This document shows, piece after piece, positions 8,598 through 17,022 of a DNA stretch of 64,000 bases. Below the pieces are notes generated by a model. The model searched no databases. It had not been told where the DNA came from and saw only the letters and a list, made by a program, of their open reading frames with translations. Source of the DNA: Mycobacterium paraseoulense (GTDB lineage: Bacteria > Actinomycetota > Actinomycetes > Mycobacteriales > Mycobacteriaceae); NCBI RefSeq assembly GCF_010731655.1, contig NZ_AP022619.1, positions 930,001 to 994,000 on the forward strand, read 5' to 3'. Every line of letters starts with the position of its first letter. Position 1 is the stretch's first letter. Both the position numbers and the translations under genes were made by a program.

Positions 8598-9569
8598 GCT
8601 CGGCCCCGTGGCCCCGCTCAGGATCCGGCCGGCCTGCTCGACCATGTCGGTCACGATGTCGGCCGCGGGCCGGACCTGGCGGACGAGGCCCACACCCTCG
8701 CCGACGAGGATGGCGGCCGTTTCGAAATCCTCGGCGGCGACCGCCTTTTCATACTCGGCGACGACGTCGGGCAGCGACGCCGCTAGCCGGTCCTGGTTGC
8801 CGTGCCAGGTGTCCAGGAACGTGTTGCCCAACGCCCGCGCGTCGTAGCCGGCGGGCCAATCCAGCCGCCGCACAAGGTCATAGGCCCGCGTGCGAAGGGT
8901 GTCGTCGCCGCTGGCCGGTAGCGCCCGCTCGTGTGCCCGCGGCGACACCAACGCCTCGGGGGACGCCCAGAACCTGGTGCCCACGAGGGCGCCGTCGGCG
9001 CCGAGCGCCAGCGCGGCGGCGAGTCCGCGGCCGTCGGTGACCCCGCCGGCGGCCAGCACCAGCGTGCCCGGCGACCGTTCGGCGGCGAGGTCGACGACGT
9101 CGGGCACCAGCGTGAAGGTGGACCGGGCGGTCATGCCGTGCCCACCCGCCTCGCCGCCCTGCGCCACCACGACGTCCGCGCCGGCGTCCAGCGCCCGGCG
9201 CGCGTGGTCCAGCGTTTGCGCCTGCGCGATGAGCGGCACGCCGGCGGCGTGAATGCGGTCGGCGAACGGCTGCAGTTCACCGAACGACAACATGATCGCG
9301 GCCGGCTGTCGCTCCAGGGCCTCGTCGAGCAGCGCGGGTTGGCGGGCGAGGCTCCAGGTGATGAAGCCGCATCCCACCGTCAGGCCGTCGGCCCGGCCGA
9401 ATTCGCGCCGCAGCCATTCGGCGTCTCCGTATCCGCCGCCGATCAGCCCCAGGCCACCGGCCGACGTCACCGCCGCCGCCAGCCGGCCGCCCGAGATCCC
9501 CGCCATCGGGGCGAGCACGACGGGGTGCTCGATGCCGAAGAATCTGGCGATCCGGGTGTCGAGGCTCAT
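8583..9569 (-). CDS. nitronate monooxygenase / 2-nitropropane dioxygenase-family flavoprotein
   Basis: A 328-residue TIM-barrel FMN protein. The N-terminal block IEHPVVLAPMAGISGGRLAAAVTSAG is split across the conserved PM-G and A-V--AG motifs. The central VVAQGGEAGGHG is the family signature, whose His is the catalytic base in class I enzymes. LALGADGALVGTRFWASPEA closes the phosphate-binding region. Enzymes of this family oxidise alkyl nitronates; several actinobacterial members act as NADH:quinone or enoyl reductases. Its ATG overlaps the stop of the upstream tautomerase gene, indicating coupling. Family sure, precise substrate not. Confidence 0.87.
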   Translation of the reverse strand: MSLDTRIARFFGIEHPVVLAPMAGISGGRLAAAVTSAGGLGLIGGGYGDAEWLRREFGRADGLTVGCGFITWSLARQPALLDEALERQPAAIMLSFGELQPFADRIHAAGVPLIAQAQTLDHARRALDAGADVVVAQGGEAGGHGMTARSTFTLVPDVVDLAAERSPGTLVLAAGGVTDGRGLAAALALGADGALVGTRFWASPEALVSPRAHERALPASGDDTLRTRAYDLVRRLDWPAGYDARALGNTFLDTWHGNQDRLAASLPDVVAEYEKAVAAEDFETAAILVGEGVGLVRQVRPAADIVTDMVEQAGRILSGATGPSSVQR

Positions 9570-9958
9570 TGCAGCTCCCCGGTGAGAAACTGTGCCCGCC
9601 CGTGGCCGAAAGACCAGTCCTCGTCACCGTTTTCGGTAACCGAGACGATCAGGTCGGCCGGGTCGAGCCCGCACCGCCCGGCGAGGTTGCCGGCCAGCAG
9701 TTCGTAGAGCTTCTCCTTCATCGCCCGCGCGCGCCGCCGGCTCACCACGTGCACGATCACCTGGTGAGACGAGCGGGTGATGCCGAGGCCGGTGTCCAAA
9801 GCGACGATCTCGTGGACGGGATGGGTCCGCACCACCTGATAGCGGTCACGCGGGGGCACGCCGAACGCTTCGACGACGGACGCGTGAACCGCGTCGAGCA
9901 ACGCGCTGACCTCCGACGGCGTGCGGCCCTCGATGAGGTCGATGTACAGCAGCGGCAT
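9566..9958 (-). CDS. tautomerase-superfamily protein
   Basis: A 130-residue protein whose mature N-terminus would be Pro (M-P-L-L-Y-I), the catalytic base of the 4-oxalocrotonate tautomerase/MSAD superfamily. The strand PLLYIDLIEGRTPSEVSALL and later QVIVHVVSRR fit the beta-alpha-beta repeat of the longer (about 130 aa) tautomerase_2-like members. It overlaps the nitronate monooxygenase gene by four bases in a two-gene leftward operon and is divergent from a LysR gene 93 bases away that probably controls it. It would catalyse keto-enol tautomerisation or a related reaction. Confidence 0.82.
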   Translation of the reverse strand: MPLLYIDLIEGRTPSEVSALLDAVHASVVEAFGVPPRDRYQVVRTHPVHEIVALDTGLGITRSSHQVIVHVVSRRRARAMKEKLYELLAGNLAGRCGLDPADLIVSVTENGDEDWSFGHGRAQFLTGELQ

Positions 9959-9987
9959 TTTGACTCCTCTGATCTATGTCCTGGCTA

Positions 9988-10004
9988 CGACGCTAAGCAC
10001 GTCG
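9988..10004. promoter_or_regulatory. candidate LysR operator in the tautomerase/LysR divergent region
   Basis: An imperfect dyad CGACG-N7-CGTCG lies in the 93-base gap between the divergent tautomerase and LysR genes, the usual place for a LysR-type recognition site. The arms are exact, but the spacing and lack of a clear T-N11-A make it tentative. An 8-base direct repeat GATCTATG also occurs at 9971 and 10034. Nothing else is evident in the gap. Confidence 0.3.
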
Positions 10005-10051
10005 AGACCGGGTGTGAAATGCCCGCTGTCATCGATCTATGCTTCTCAGGC

Positions 10052-10933
10052 ATGGACGCGTTGCGTAGTGGCAGGGTCGAGTTGCGCCACCTGCGCGCGT
10101 TCGAGGCGGTCGCACGGCTGAAGTCGTTCACTCAGGCCGCCGCCGAACTGCGCATCACCCAACCGGCGCTGAGCCGCACCATCCGCCAGCTGGAGGACGC
10201 GCTCGGCGTGACGCTCGTGGATCGCACGTCGCGCCACGTCGGGACGACCCGGGCCGGGCGGACGTTCCTGGATCACGTCGAGCGGGTCCTCGCGGAGCTG
10301 GAGCGCGCGTTCGGCGCCGTACGCCGGCAGGCGAGCATCGGCCTCGGGTTCAGCTGGTTGCTTCCCGATCCGTGGGCACAGGACACCGTCGCCCGTTTCG
10401 AGCGGGCCACCGGCACGACGGTCAAGCTGGTGCGCACCGACGACGCGTTGAGCGCTGTGCAGCAGGGCAGGGTCGACGTCGCCGTCGTGCGTGGGCGGGT
10501 GACGTCAACCGCCGTGCGGGTGGTGCACCTGTTCGACGAGACCCGGGTGGCCGTGTGTTCGGTCCACTCGCCGCTGGCCACCAGGTCCGAGTTGGCCTGG
10601 GCCGAGGTGCCGCGCTGGCCGTTGGTCGTCAACACCGCCAGCGGGACCACCGGGCCGTGGTCGTGGCCGGCGGGCGAGGGGCCGAAAACCATTGTGGAGA
10701 CTGCTAATTTCGATGAGTGGCTGGAATCCGTGGCGGCGGATCGGGGCATCGGTGTGATCCCCGACGTCGCGGTCCGGCGCAACATCCACCCGGGTGTCCG
10801 GTTCGTCGCTCTGCGCGGGGCCCCGCGGAGCCCGGTCTCGCTGGCGTTTCTGCCCCGCGCCCGCAACGCGGTGCTGCGCCGCTTCGTCGAGGCGGCCCTC
10901 GAAAGCGTGCAGGCGTCCGCCGAAACCGTGTGA
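10052..10933 (+). CDS. LysR-type transcriptional regulator
   Basis: A 293-residue LTTR. The winged helix-turn-helix occupies about residues 5-65: ELRHLRAFEAVARLKSFTQAA, then LRITQPALSRTIRQLE as the recognition helix, then GVTLVDRTSR. A periplasmic-binding-like effector domain follows from about residue 95. The start at 10052 gives the standard LTTR N-terminus; the frame continues upstream over the reverse strand of the tautomerase gene. Divergent arrangement suggests control of the tautomerase/nitronate monooxygenase operon, with autoregulation. Effector unknown. Confidence 0.87.
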   Translation: MDALRSGRVELRHLRAFEAVARLKSFTQAAAELRITQPALSRTIRQLEDALGVTLVDRTSRHVGTTRAGRTFLDHVERVLAELERAFGAVRRQASIGLGFSWLLPDPWAQDTVARFERATGTTVKLVRTDDALSAVQQGRVDVAVVRGRVTSTAVRVVHLFDETRVAVCSVHSPLATRSELAWAEVPRWPLVVNTASGTTGPWSWPAGEGPKTIVETANFDEWLESVAADRGIGVIPDVAVRRNIHPGVRFVALRGAPRSPVSLAFLPRARNAVLRRFVEAALESVQASAETV

Positions 10934-11004
10934 GTGTGCGCTCATGGCTTTGCGTGTGCGGCCACGGCGGGGCTCCGCGGCGTGTCGCCGCCCCGGGCGC
11001 ACAC

Positions 11005-11643
11005 TCAGCGCGAAGGGGAGGCCGACGAAGGGGGAGCGGAAGGCGGTGGCGGGAAATCGAAGCCCGAGCGCAGCAGCGCCAGGCTGGACGCCACCAGTTC
11101 ACCGAGATCGCCGGCGCAGCCGTTGCGGCCCCAATTCTCCACCGTCACAACCAGGGCGGCGGCCAGGGCTGAACCGGTGACCTCGGCGAGCAGATCGATG
11201 TTCGGCACGCCCGGGTTGCGGTCCCGGACGAAGTCGGTCAGCACGTGCGCGAAGGACGCTTGCACGACCCGCAGGTGACCGGCGATGCGCTCCGCGCTGA
11301 TCAGCTCGGCGCGGGCCGTCGCCGCCTGGCGGACGACTTCGAGGTCGTGTGGGAAGGCCGCGACGCTCGCGAGCACCGCTTCGAAGATCGGCTCGGCGGC
11401 GGGGCGGGCGGCCAGCGCCTCGGCCAGCCAATCCAGCTGCGTCTCGTAGTCCCGGAAGAGCACCGCCTCCTTGGTGGGGAAGTGGCGGAAGAAGGTCCGT
11501 TCGGTGACGCCGGCCGCACGGGCCAGCTCGGTCACCGTGACATTGGTGAATCCCTTGCGCGCAAAGCTTTTCAATGCCGCTTCGCGCAGCGCCTCGTGCG
11601 TCGATCGTCGGCGTAGCTCATGGCGGTTCGTCGGCGCGCTCAT
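11005..11643 (-). CDS. TetR-family transcriptional regulator
   Basis: A 212-residue TetR protein. The DNA-binding domain is at residues about 10-58, with FARKGFTNVTVTELARAAG and VTERTFFRHFPTKEAVL as the helix-turn-helix, followed by an all-helical ligand domain and a low-complexity Pro/Ser tail. The ATG at 11643 gives a normal N-terminus; an in-frame start at 11691 would add 16 residues and run into the operator, so it is less likely. It diverges from a phytoene-desaturase-like flavoprotein gene, and two palindromes lie between them, so it most likely represses both genes. Confidence 0.87.
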   Translation of the reverse strand: MSAPTNRHELRRRSTHEALREAALKSFARKGFTNVTVTELARAAGVTERTFFRHFPTKEAVLFRDYETQLDWLAEALAARPAAEPIFEAVLASVAAFPHDLEVVRQAATARAELISAERIAGHLRVVQASFAHVLTDFVRDRNPGVPNIDLLAEVTGSALAAALVVTVENWGRNGCAGDLGELVASSLALLRSGFDFPPPPSAPPSSASPSR

Positions 11644-11674
11644 CCCACGGGGATGGTATCCCACCCCGGGGGAA

Positions 11675-11716
11675 TTAGTCAGAACTGACATCTTCCAATT
11701 ATGTCAGTACTGACAT
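11675..11716. promoter_or_regulatory. paired palindromic operators of the divergent TetR regulator
   Basis: Two related dyads lie between the TetR gene and the flavoprotein gene: GTCAG-AA-CTGAC at 11678-11689, and a perfect 16-base palindrome ATGTCAGTACTGACAT at 11701-11716. They share TGTCAG/CTGACA arms and sit 25 bases apart centre to centre, about 2.4 helical turns. This is typical of a TetR operator with two dimer sites controlling divergent promoters. Assignment to the adjacent regulator is inference from position. Confidence 0.75.
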
Positions 11717-11750
11717 ATTCTTGTCACGCGCCGACCCCAGGGAGGAAGCC

Positions 11751-13313
11751 ATGTCGGACTATGACGCGATCGTCGTGGGAGCGGGCCACAACGGCTTGAC
11801 CGCGGCCGCGGTGCTGCAGCGCGGCGGCCTGCGCACGCTGTGCCTGGAAGCCAACACCTATGCGGGGGGCATGGCGGCGACCGTCGAATTGATCGACGGC
11901 TTCCGGTACGAGATCGCCGGTTCCGTCCAGTTCCCGACGGCGAGCCGGATCACCAAGGACCTCGGGCTGGACACGCTGCCCACGGTGGAGCCGGAGGTGA
12001 TGTCCACCAACATCGGCGACCACGGCGAGGAGCCGATGGTCTTCTACCGCGACCCGATGCAGCTGATGACGCACCTGGGCGACAAGCACGGCATCGAAGC
12101 CGTCACTGGCATGGCCGAACTGATCGGGTGGAGCCAGGGGCCGGCAAAGGCCCTGGGCCGCTTCGATGTCCGCACACCGCCCAAGACGCTCGACGAGATG
12201 TATGCCTGCGCGGCCAACGACGCCGAGCGCCGCGCCATCCACGAAATGCTGTTCGGGTCGGCGATGGACGTCATCGACCGCTACCTGCCCGACAAGGACA
12301 AGCACGCGGTCATGCGGGGGATGCTCGCGTTTCTCGCGATCAACTCGACCTACCGCGGCCCCTACACGCCGGGCAGCGCCACGTGCCTGGCGTTCGCCCT
12401 GGCCGTGCCCGACGACAGCACGGCCATGATGACCAAACTCAAGGGCGGCATCGGCGCGCTCACCGAACACCTGCGTGAGCTCTTCGTCGCCCACGGCGGC
12501 GAGATCCGCTTCCGGGCCAAGGTGGACCAGATTCTCGTGGATCACGGCGCGGTGACCGGGGTGCGGCTACGCGACGGGTCGACGATCACCGCGCCGATCG
12601 TGGTGTCCAACCTCGCGCCGGACGTCACGGTCACCGACCTCATCGCACCGGAACACGTTCCGGCCGAGCTGCTTTCGCGGCTTTCCGGCCGCGACCACCG
12701 GGCCAGCTTCGTACAGATCCACTTCGCCCTTGACGGCCTGCCCGAATTCGCCGCGCCGTATGAGTTCTTGAACGAAGAGGGCATGCAGCAGTCGGTCGGA
12801 ATTTTCGGCGCCCCGGAGGAACAACAGCTGCACTGGGAGAATTGCCGGCGGGGCATCGTGCCGGACAACCCGTCGATGGGAATGCAGATCCCGTCCGTGC
12901 ACGATCCGAGCATGGCGCCGCCCGGTAAGCACGCCGCCAGCGCGTACGCGTACGCCTTCCCCGTCGAAGTCGACCGGCACGACCACGGACGACTCAAAAC
13001 CGAAATGGCACAACGCGTTATCGAGAAGATCACCCGGTTGGCCCCCAACTTCGAGGACATCGTGATCCGCCACATCACTTTCGCGCCCTACCACATGAAC
13101 ACGATGTTCGGGGCGCCCGCCGGCGACTTCTGTCACGGCCTGCTGCACCCGGACCTGATGGGACCCAACAGGCCCGGGCCCAAGGGATTCCTCGACTTCC
13201 CGATTCCCATCGACGGCCTCTACCTCGGCGGCGCGGGATGCCACGGCGGCCCGGGTATCACGTTCACGCCCGGCTACAACGCCGGCTATCAGGCCCTCGA
13301 CGATATGGCCTGA
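11751..13313 (+). CDS. phytoene desaturase-like FAD oxidoreductase
   Basis: A 520-residue flavoprotein of the phytoene-desaturase/CrtI-like superfamily. The N-terminal Rossmann motif AIVVGAGHNGLTAAAVLQ lies near residues 5-22, followed by the LEANTYAGGMAAT segment that contacts FAD. The C-terminal block LYLGGAGCHGGPGITFTPGYNA is the second FAD-binding signature. Typical chemistry is FAD-dependent desaturation or isomerisation of hydrophobic polyenes or related lipids; the real substrate is unknown. Start at 11751 after AGGGAGGAAGCC. Expression is probably repressed by the divergent TetR protein through the two palindromes upstream. Confidence 0.85.
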   Translation: MSDYDAIVVGAGHNGLTAAAVLQRGGLRTLCLEANTYAGGMAATVELIDGFRYEIAGSVQFPTASRITKDLGLDTLPTVEPEVMSTNIGDHGEEPMVFYRDPMQLMTHLGDKHGIEAVTGMAELIGWSQGPAKALGRFDVRTPPKTLDEMYACAANDAERRAIHEMLFGSAMDVIDRYLPDKDKHAVMRGMLAFLAINSTYRGPYTPGSATCLAFALAVPDDSTAMMTKLKGGIGALTEHLRELFVAHGGEIRFRAKVDQILVDHGAVTGVRLRDGSTITAPIVVSNLAPDVTVTDLIAPEHVPAELLSRLSGRDHRASFVQIHFALDGLPEFAAPYEFLNEEGMQQSVGIFGAPEEQQLHWENCRRGIVPDNPSMGMQIPSVHDPSMAPPGKHAASAYAYAFPVEVDRHDHGRLKTEMAQRVIEKITRLAPNFEDIVIRHITFAPYHMNTMFGAPAGDFCHGLLHPDLMGPNRPGPKGFLDFPIPIDGLYLGGAGCHGGPGITFTPGYNAGYQALDDMA

Positions 13314-13321
13314 CAGCGCGG

Positions 13322-13930
13322 TCAGCCGCCGAAGGTACCGGTGAGCCGGGCCTGCGCGGTCGCTGCGGCGGCGATCGTTGTCGCCGCCTGGACGCCGGCG
13401 AGGCCGGCGGGCAGCCCGTAGTCGTTGGGGAGCTGGTACAGGGTGAACCGGTAATGATGCGTGCCGGTTCCCGCCGGCGGGCAGGGGCCTTGGTATGCGG
13501 GCTGTCCGGCGGTGTTGGGCAGCGTGGTCGCCCCGGCCGGCGTCTGACCGTCGGTGGTGCTGCCGGGACCCGGCGCGATTCCGGTCACGACCCAGTGCAC
13601 GTAGAGCCCGTTGACGGCGTCGGGGTCGTCGACCACGAGCGCCGCGCCCAGCGGCGCCGACCACGCCAGTGGCGGCGCTATGTTGGCCCCCTTGCAGGTG
13701 TACCGCACGGGGATCGGCGCGCCGTCGGCGAACGCCGGGCTGCCGATGGTCAACGGCGCGCCGGCGGGTGCGGCCGCGACGGTCCGCCCGAGTGTGGTCA
13801 CCTTCGGCGTCGACGGCGCCGTCATGCGGGTGTCGCCGTGCCCACCGCAACCGGCCACGGCCCCGACCATCGCCAGCCCGCCGATGACCGATGCGATCCG
13901 TTGACGGCTGCGCGCGCTTGTCGATTCCAT
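13322..13930 (-). CDS. PEBP (YbhB/YbcL, Raf-kinase-inhibitor-like) lipoprotein
   Basis: A 202-residue exported lipoprotein. The signal peptide ends in a lipobox V-A-G-C with Cys at residue 28. The mature part is a phosphatidylethanolamine-binding-protein domain, with the ligand-site motifs [16 protein letters not shown] and, later, [13 protein letters not shown]. Bacterial PEBP proteins bind anionic or phospho-ligands; function is largely unknown. It resembles the M. tuberculosis Rv1910c/LppC (Rv1911c) pair, and the next genes match fadB5 (Rv1912c), so the position is syntenic from memory. Tail-to-tail with the flavoprotein gene. Confidence 0.83.
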   Translation of the reverse strand: MESTSARSRQRIASVIGGLAMVGAVAGCGGHGDTRMTAPSTPKVTTLGRTVAAAPAGAPLTIGSPAFADGAPIPVRYTCKGANIAPPLAWSAPLGAALVVDDPDAVNGLYVHWVVTGIAPGPGSTTDGQTPAGATTLPNTAGQPAYQGPCPPAGTGTHHYRFTLYQLPNDYGLPAGLAGVQAATTIAAAATAQARLTGTFGG

Positions 13931-13980
13931 AGGGACAGTGTGGACCGCGCGGCGGCTGTCCGGTAAGACCCGGTTTGCCG

Positions 13981-14427
13981 CTACGAGCCGCGCTTCTTCA
14001 ACTCCAGTACCCGTTTCCGCAGGCCCTTGGTGGCGGTGTCCATGAGGCTCTTGGACCCGCGCTTGACCAAGAACCCGGGCACCGGCATCAACAGGTCAAC
14101 GGTGAGATCGAAGCTCACCTTGGTGGAGTCGCCGTCGGGCGTCAGCGTGTAACGGCCATCCTGCGCGCGTTGCTGTTTGGCCTTCACCAGGGTCCAGCTC
14201 ACGCCGTCGTCGTGGACCGTGTATGCCAGCTCCTGCTCGTCGCTGACCCCGACGAGTTTGACCACTTGCTTCGACCGGGTGGGGTGGCCCTGATCGTCCC
14301 GCTCGAGGACCTCCACCTTTTGATGGACCGAGGACCACTCCGGCAGCGACTCGATGTCGAACAGCACATCCAGGATCTCATCCGGTGTCGCTTCGATGAC
14401 GACCTCGCGGGATTCGGTGACAGCCAT
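13981..14427 (-). CDS. SRPBCC-family polyketide cyclase/dehydrase-like protein
   Basis: A 148-residue protein with the N-terminal pattern [26 protein letters not shown] that defines mycobacterial polyketide-cyclase/START-like proteins; the motif is split by strand 1 and the first helices. A central strand pair is followed by a long C-terminal helix rich in Lys. The fold forms a cavity for hydrophobic ligands. It lies between two unrelated genes with no obvious operon partner; its role may be lipid or polyketide binding. The ATG at 14427 is the only sensible start. Confidence 0.78.
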   Translation of the reverse strand: MAVTESREVVIEATPDEILDVLFDIESLPEWSSVHQKVEVLERDDQGHPTRSKQVVKLVGVSDEQELAYTVHDDGVSWTLVKAKQQRAQDGRYTLTPDGDSTKVSFDLTVDLLMPVPGFLVKRGSKSLMDTATKGLRKRVLELKKRGS

Positions 14428-14462
14428 GGGGGATAGATAACCACTGCGGCGCCGCTAAAAAC

Positions 14463-15467
14463 TCACGGCACCAGAACCACCTTGCCGACGTTCTCGCGGG
14501 CCGCCAGGATCCGGTGGGCCTCGGGCGCTTCGTCGAATGGCACCACCGCGTGGACGACGGGAGCGATCGTCCCGTCGTCGAGTGCCTTGGCCAGCGGGGT
14601 GATCCACGGCTCGAGAGTGCCGCGGTCGTCCCACAGCCGCAGCATGTTGAGGCCGATCACGGCCTTGGACTCCGACAATTGGTCGATCAGGTTGAACCCG
14701 CGCAGCATCGCCAGCGCGTGCGGAGCCGCGGCCCGCAGCGAGCGCTTCTCCCCGTGCTGCAGGTTCGAAACCCCGTATCCCACAAGCCTTCCGCCAGGCC
14801 GCAGCAGCGCGTAGGACCGCCGTAACGACGTGCCGCCCAGCGCGTCGAGCACCAGGTCGTATGGTTCCAGGCCCTCCCACCAGCCGTCGCGGCGGTAATC
14901 GATCGTTCGGTCCACCCCCAGTTCGGCCAGCTTCCGATGCTTGGCGGGCGACGCGGTGCCGTGCACCTGCGCCCCGGCGGCCTTGGCGAACTGAATGGCC
15001 GCGATGCCGACCCCGCCGGCCGCGGCGTGCACCAGCACCCGTTCGCCGGGGCGCAGCGAACCGTAACCGTGCAGCGCGGCCCACGCGGTCGCGTAGTTGA
15101 CAGGAACGGCGGCGCCCTGTTCGAAGCTCATCCCGGCCGGCAGCGGAACGGAGTCGCCGGCGGCCACGTTGACGATCTCGGCGTAGCCGCCGAACCGGGT
15201 GCCCGCCAGCACCCGGTCGCCGACGCGGCCGGGATCGACACCGGCGCCAACGGCCTCGACCGTCCCCGCTACTTCGTAGCCCACGATCGCGGGGAGTTTC
15301 GGCGCATCGGGGTACATGCCGACGCGGGCGAGGTGATCGGCGAAGTTCACGCCCGCCGCGCGCACCGCAACCCGCAACTGCCCGGGGCCCGGCGGCGGAG
15401 GATCGGGCCGCTGCTGAACCCGCAGCACCGACGGACCGCCGCGCTTGGTGATGACGACTGCGCGCAT
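14463..15467 (-). CDS. fadB5: zinc-independent quinone oxidoreductase (MDR family), FadB5-like
   Basis: A 334-residue medium-chain dehydrogenase/reductase. The N-terminal GroES-like domain contains VRAAGVNFADHLARVGMYP, the quinone-oxidoreductase signature, with no zinc-binding Cys cluster. The nucleotide-binding motif AAAGGVGIAAIQFAKAAGA follows near residues 150-168. The C-terminal segment includes HAVVPFDEAPEAHRIL. Members transfer hydride from NADPH to quinones or enones. Length and neighbours (PEBP protein, metallo-hydrolase, isocitrate lyase) match M. tuberculosis Rv1912c fadB5 as I recall it. The name is by synteny and family; substrate unproven. Confidence 0.8.
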   Translation of the reverse strand: MRAVVITKRGGPSVLRVQQRPDPPPPGPGQLRVAVRAAGVNFADHLARVGMYPDAPKLPAIVGYEVAGTVEAVGAGVDPGRVGDRVLAGTRFGGYAEIVNVAAGDSVPLPAGMSFEQGAAVPVNYATAWAALHGYGSLRPGERVLVHAAAGGVGIAAIQFAKAAGAQVHGTASPAKHRKLAELGVDRTIDYRRDGWWEGLEPYDLVLDALGGTSLRRSYALLRPGGRLVGYGVSNLQHGEKRSLRAAAPHALAMLRGFNLIDQLSESKAVIGLNMLRLWDDRGTLEPWITPLAKALDDGTIAPVVHAVVPFDEAPEAHRILAARENVGKVVLVP

Positions 15468-15488
15468 GGGTGAAATCCTCCCGCTCGC

Positions 15489-15899
15489 TCAGGCCTGGTC
15501 GACGGCGTCGACCAGGCGGGGGAGGACGACGCCGGACCAGCCGGCCCCCATCCGGCGGAAGGCCTCGGCCATCCTCTTGTCGTCGAGGTCAAATCCGCTG
15601 TGCTCCAGGAACACCCGGGTACCGTCGCCCTCTGGTTCAAGGCGCCAGGTGAGCGTCCAGGCGGGGGTGAAGGTATACACGAAGCGGTGCGGGGGCTCGA
15701 CCTCGAGCACCTCACATGGCTGCTTGCCGTAGCCCGGCATGTCGAGGGTGAACTGATGTCCGACCACCGCCGCCACTTCGCCCTCGGCCCACCACAGCCG
15801 CATCAGGGCGGGCTCGGTCAACAATCGCCACACCTTCGCCGGCGGGGCCGCCACGAACTGATCGACCCGGATCGTCGCGGGCATCGATGTCTTCGTCAT
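15489..15899 (-). CDS. AHSA1-type SRPBCC protein
   Basis: A 136-residue protein with the activator-of-Hsp90-homologue pattern VDQFVAAPPAKVWRLLTEPALMRLWWAEG, seen in two parts at residues about 12-40, and the C-terminal helix block SGFDLDDKRMAEAFRRMGAGWSGVV common to this branch. Its ATG overlaps the stop of an ArsR-type regulator gene by four bases. ArsR-AHSA1 gene pairs are widespread in actinobacteria. The function of the AHSA1 partner is not established; a ligand-binding role is assumed. Confidence 0.8.
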   Translation of the reverse strand: MTKTSMPATIRVDQFVAAPPAKVWRLLTEPALMRLWWAEGEVAAVVGHQFTLDMPGYGKQPCEVLEVEPPHRFVYTFTPAWTLTWRLEPEGDGTRVFLEHSGFDLDDKRMAEAFRRMGAGWSGVVLPRLVDAVDQA

Positions 15900-16210
15900 T
15901 CCAACTCCTCTGCCGTCTCGGCGAGTTTGGCCAGTCGCGCCCGCCAGAACTTCTCGAACGGATGCAGCCAGTCACCGAGCTGCGCCAGCGGTTCTGCGGT
16001 CAGGTGGTAGATGCGATGGCGGCCCCGCGGCTCGTCGGCCACCAGCCCGGCGTCGCGCAGCACCTTGAGGTGCTCGGCGACCGCGGGGCGGCTGAGGTCA
16101 AACCGCTCGCAGAGTTTCCCCGCCGACAGTGGCTGGCGGGACAGGATCTCCAGCAGTTCCCGCCGCACCGGGTTGGCCAGCGCGAGAAAGACGCGGTCGG
16201 TGCTCGCCAC
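15896..16210 (-). CDS. ArsR/SmtB-family transcriptional regulator
   Basis: About 104 residues: a winged helix-turn-helix protein with LANPVRRELLEILSRQPLSAG, then the recognition region FDLSRPAVAEHLKVLRDAGLV and the wing RHRIYHLT. No metal-binding Cys cluster (such as ELCVCDL) is present, so it is probably not a classical metal sensor. It belongs to the ArsR group that pairs with AHSA1-type proteins. I placed the start at the GTG at 16210; a TTG at 16219 would add three residues. It is translationally coupled to the AHSA1 gene, and a dyad lies immediately upstream. Confidence 0.82.
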   Translation of the reverse strand: MASTDRVFLALANPVRRELLEILSRQPLSAGKLCERFDLSRPAVAEHLKVLRDAGLVADEPRGRHRIYHLTAEPLAQLGDWLHPFEKFWRARLAKLAETAEELE

Positions 16211-16222
16211 ACCCCGCAATAT

Positions 16223-16258
16223 ATGTCGGGGATTTCCGACATGTCAACGATTTCCGAC
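16223..16258. promoter_or_regulatory. candidate operator for the ArsR regulator
   Basis: A 7+7 base inverted repeat ATGTCGG-N6-CCGACAT spans 16223-16242, just 13 bases upstream of the ArsR start. The arm context GATTTCCGAC is directly repeated at 16231 and 16249. The short gap also contains the start region of the rightward metallo-hydrolase gene, so binding could control both directions. Assignment to ArsR is positional inference. Confidence 0.6.
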
Positions 16259-16299
16259 GAGTGCTCACGACGCGCCCCGGTGACCGCTATCTTCCGGTT

Positions 16300-17022
16300 A
16301 TGCACTTCGCCTGGGAGCGGCTGACGCCCAGCGTGCACCGCTGCCGGCTGGCGTTCTGCGACGTCACCATCGGGCTGGTGCGGGGCCGAACCGGGGCGCT
16401 GCTCGTCGACACCGGCACCACGCTGGTCGAAGCCGATGCGATCGACGCCGACGTCCGCCAGATCGCGGAAGGACCGGTCACTCATGTGGTGTTGACGCAC
16501 AAGCACTTCGACCACGTCCTGGGCTCGTCGGCGTTCGGCGGAGCTGAAATTTTTTGTGCGCCCGACGTTGTCGAGTACTTGTCGTCCGGCGTCGATGACC
16601 TTCGTTCGCATGCCGTGAGTTACGGCGCGGACGCCGCCGAAGTCGACCGCGCGATCGCGGCATTGAAGCCACCACACCGCGGTGTCTACGACGCGGTTAT
16701 CGACCTCGGCGACCGGTGCGTGACCATCGCCCACCTGGGTCGGGGACACACGACCGCAGACCTGGTCGTCATTGCGCCTGGCGTCGACGGCGAAGGCGAC
16801 CCGGTTGTCCTTTTCACCGGTGATCTCGTCGAGGAGTCCGCCGACCCCTATATCGATGCCGATTCCGATGTGGCGGCCTGGCCGTCGACCCTCGATCGGA
16901 TACTCGCGGTCGGCGGCCCCGATGCCATCTACGTGCCGGGCCACGGGAAAGTGGTCGACGCAGGATTCGTCCGCCGCCAGCGGGATTGGTTGGCCCGACG
17001 CGCGGGTGTCGACCCGGGCTGA
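16300..17022 (+). CDS. metallo-beta-lactamase-fold hydrolase
   Basis: A 240-residue MBL-fold protein with a complete zinc-ligand set: H67-K-H69-F-D71-H72 in LTHKHFDHVLG, a second-shell His in HLGRGHTTADLVV, Asp in LFTGDLVEE, and a final His in VPGHGKVVD. Such enzymes are glyoxalase-II-like or lactonase/thioesterase-like cytosolic hydrolases. The ATG at 16300 is used; the frame extends upstream across the ArsR operator and is not credible there. Its place between fadB5 and isocitrate lyase matches what I recall of Rv1913. No signal peptide. Confidence 0.83.
   Translation: MHFAWERLTPSVHRCRLAFCDVTIGLVRGRTGALLVDTGTTLVEADAIDADVRQIAEGPVTHVVLTHKHFDHVLGSSAFGGAEIFCAPDVVEYLSSGVDDLRSHAVSYGADAAEVDRAIAALKPPHRGVYDAVIDLGDRCVTIAHLGRGHTTADLVVIAPGVDGEGDPVVLFTGDLVEESADPYIDADSDVAAWPSTLDRILAVGGPDAIYVPGHGKVVDAGFVRRQRDWLARRAGVDPG

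Noticed and set aside
9971..10041. Direct repeat GATCTATG (9971 and 10034) as a LysR site
   Set aside because: Eight-base repeats 63 bases apart can arise by chance and do not form the dyad expected for LysR operators; noted only in the operator entry.
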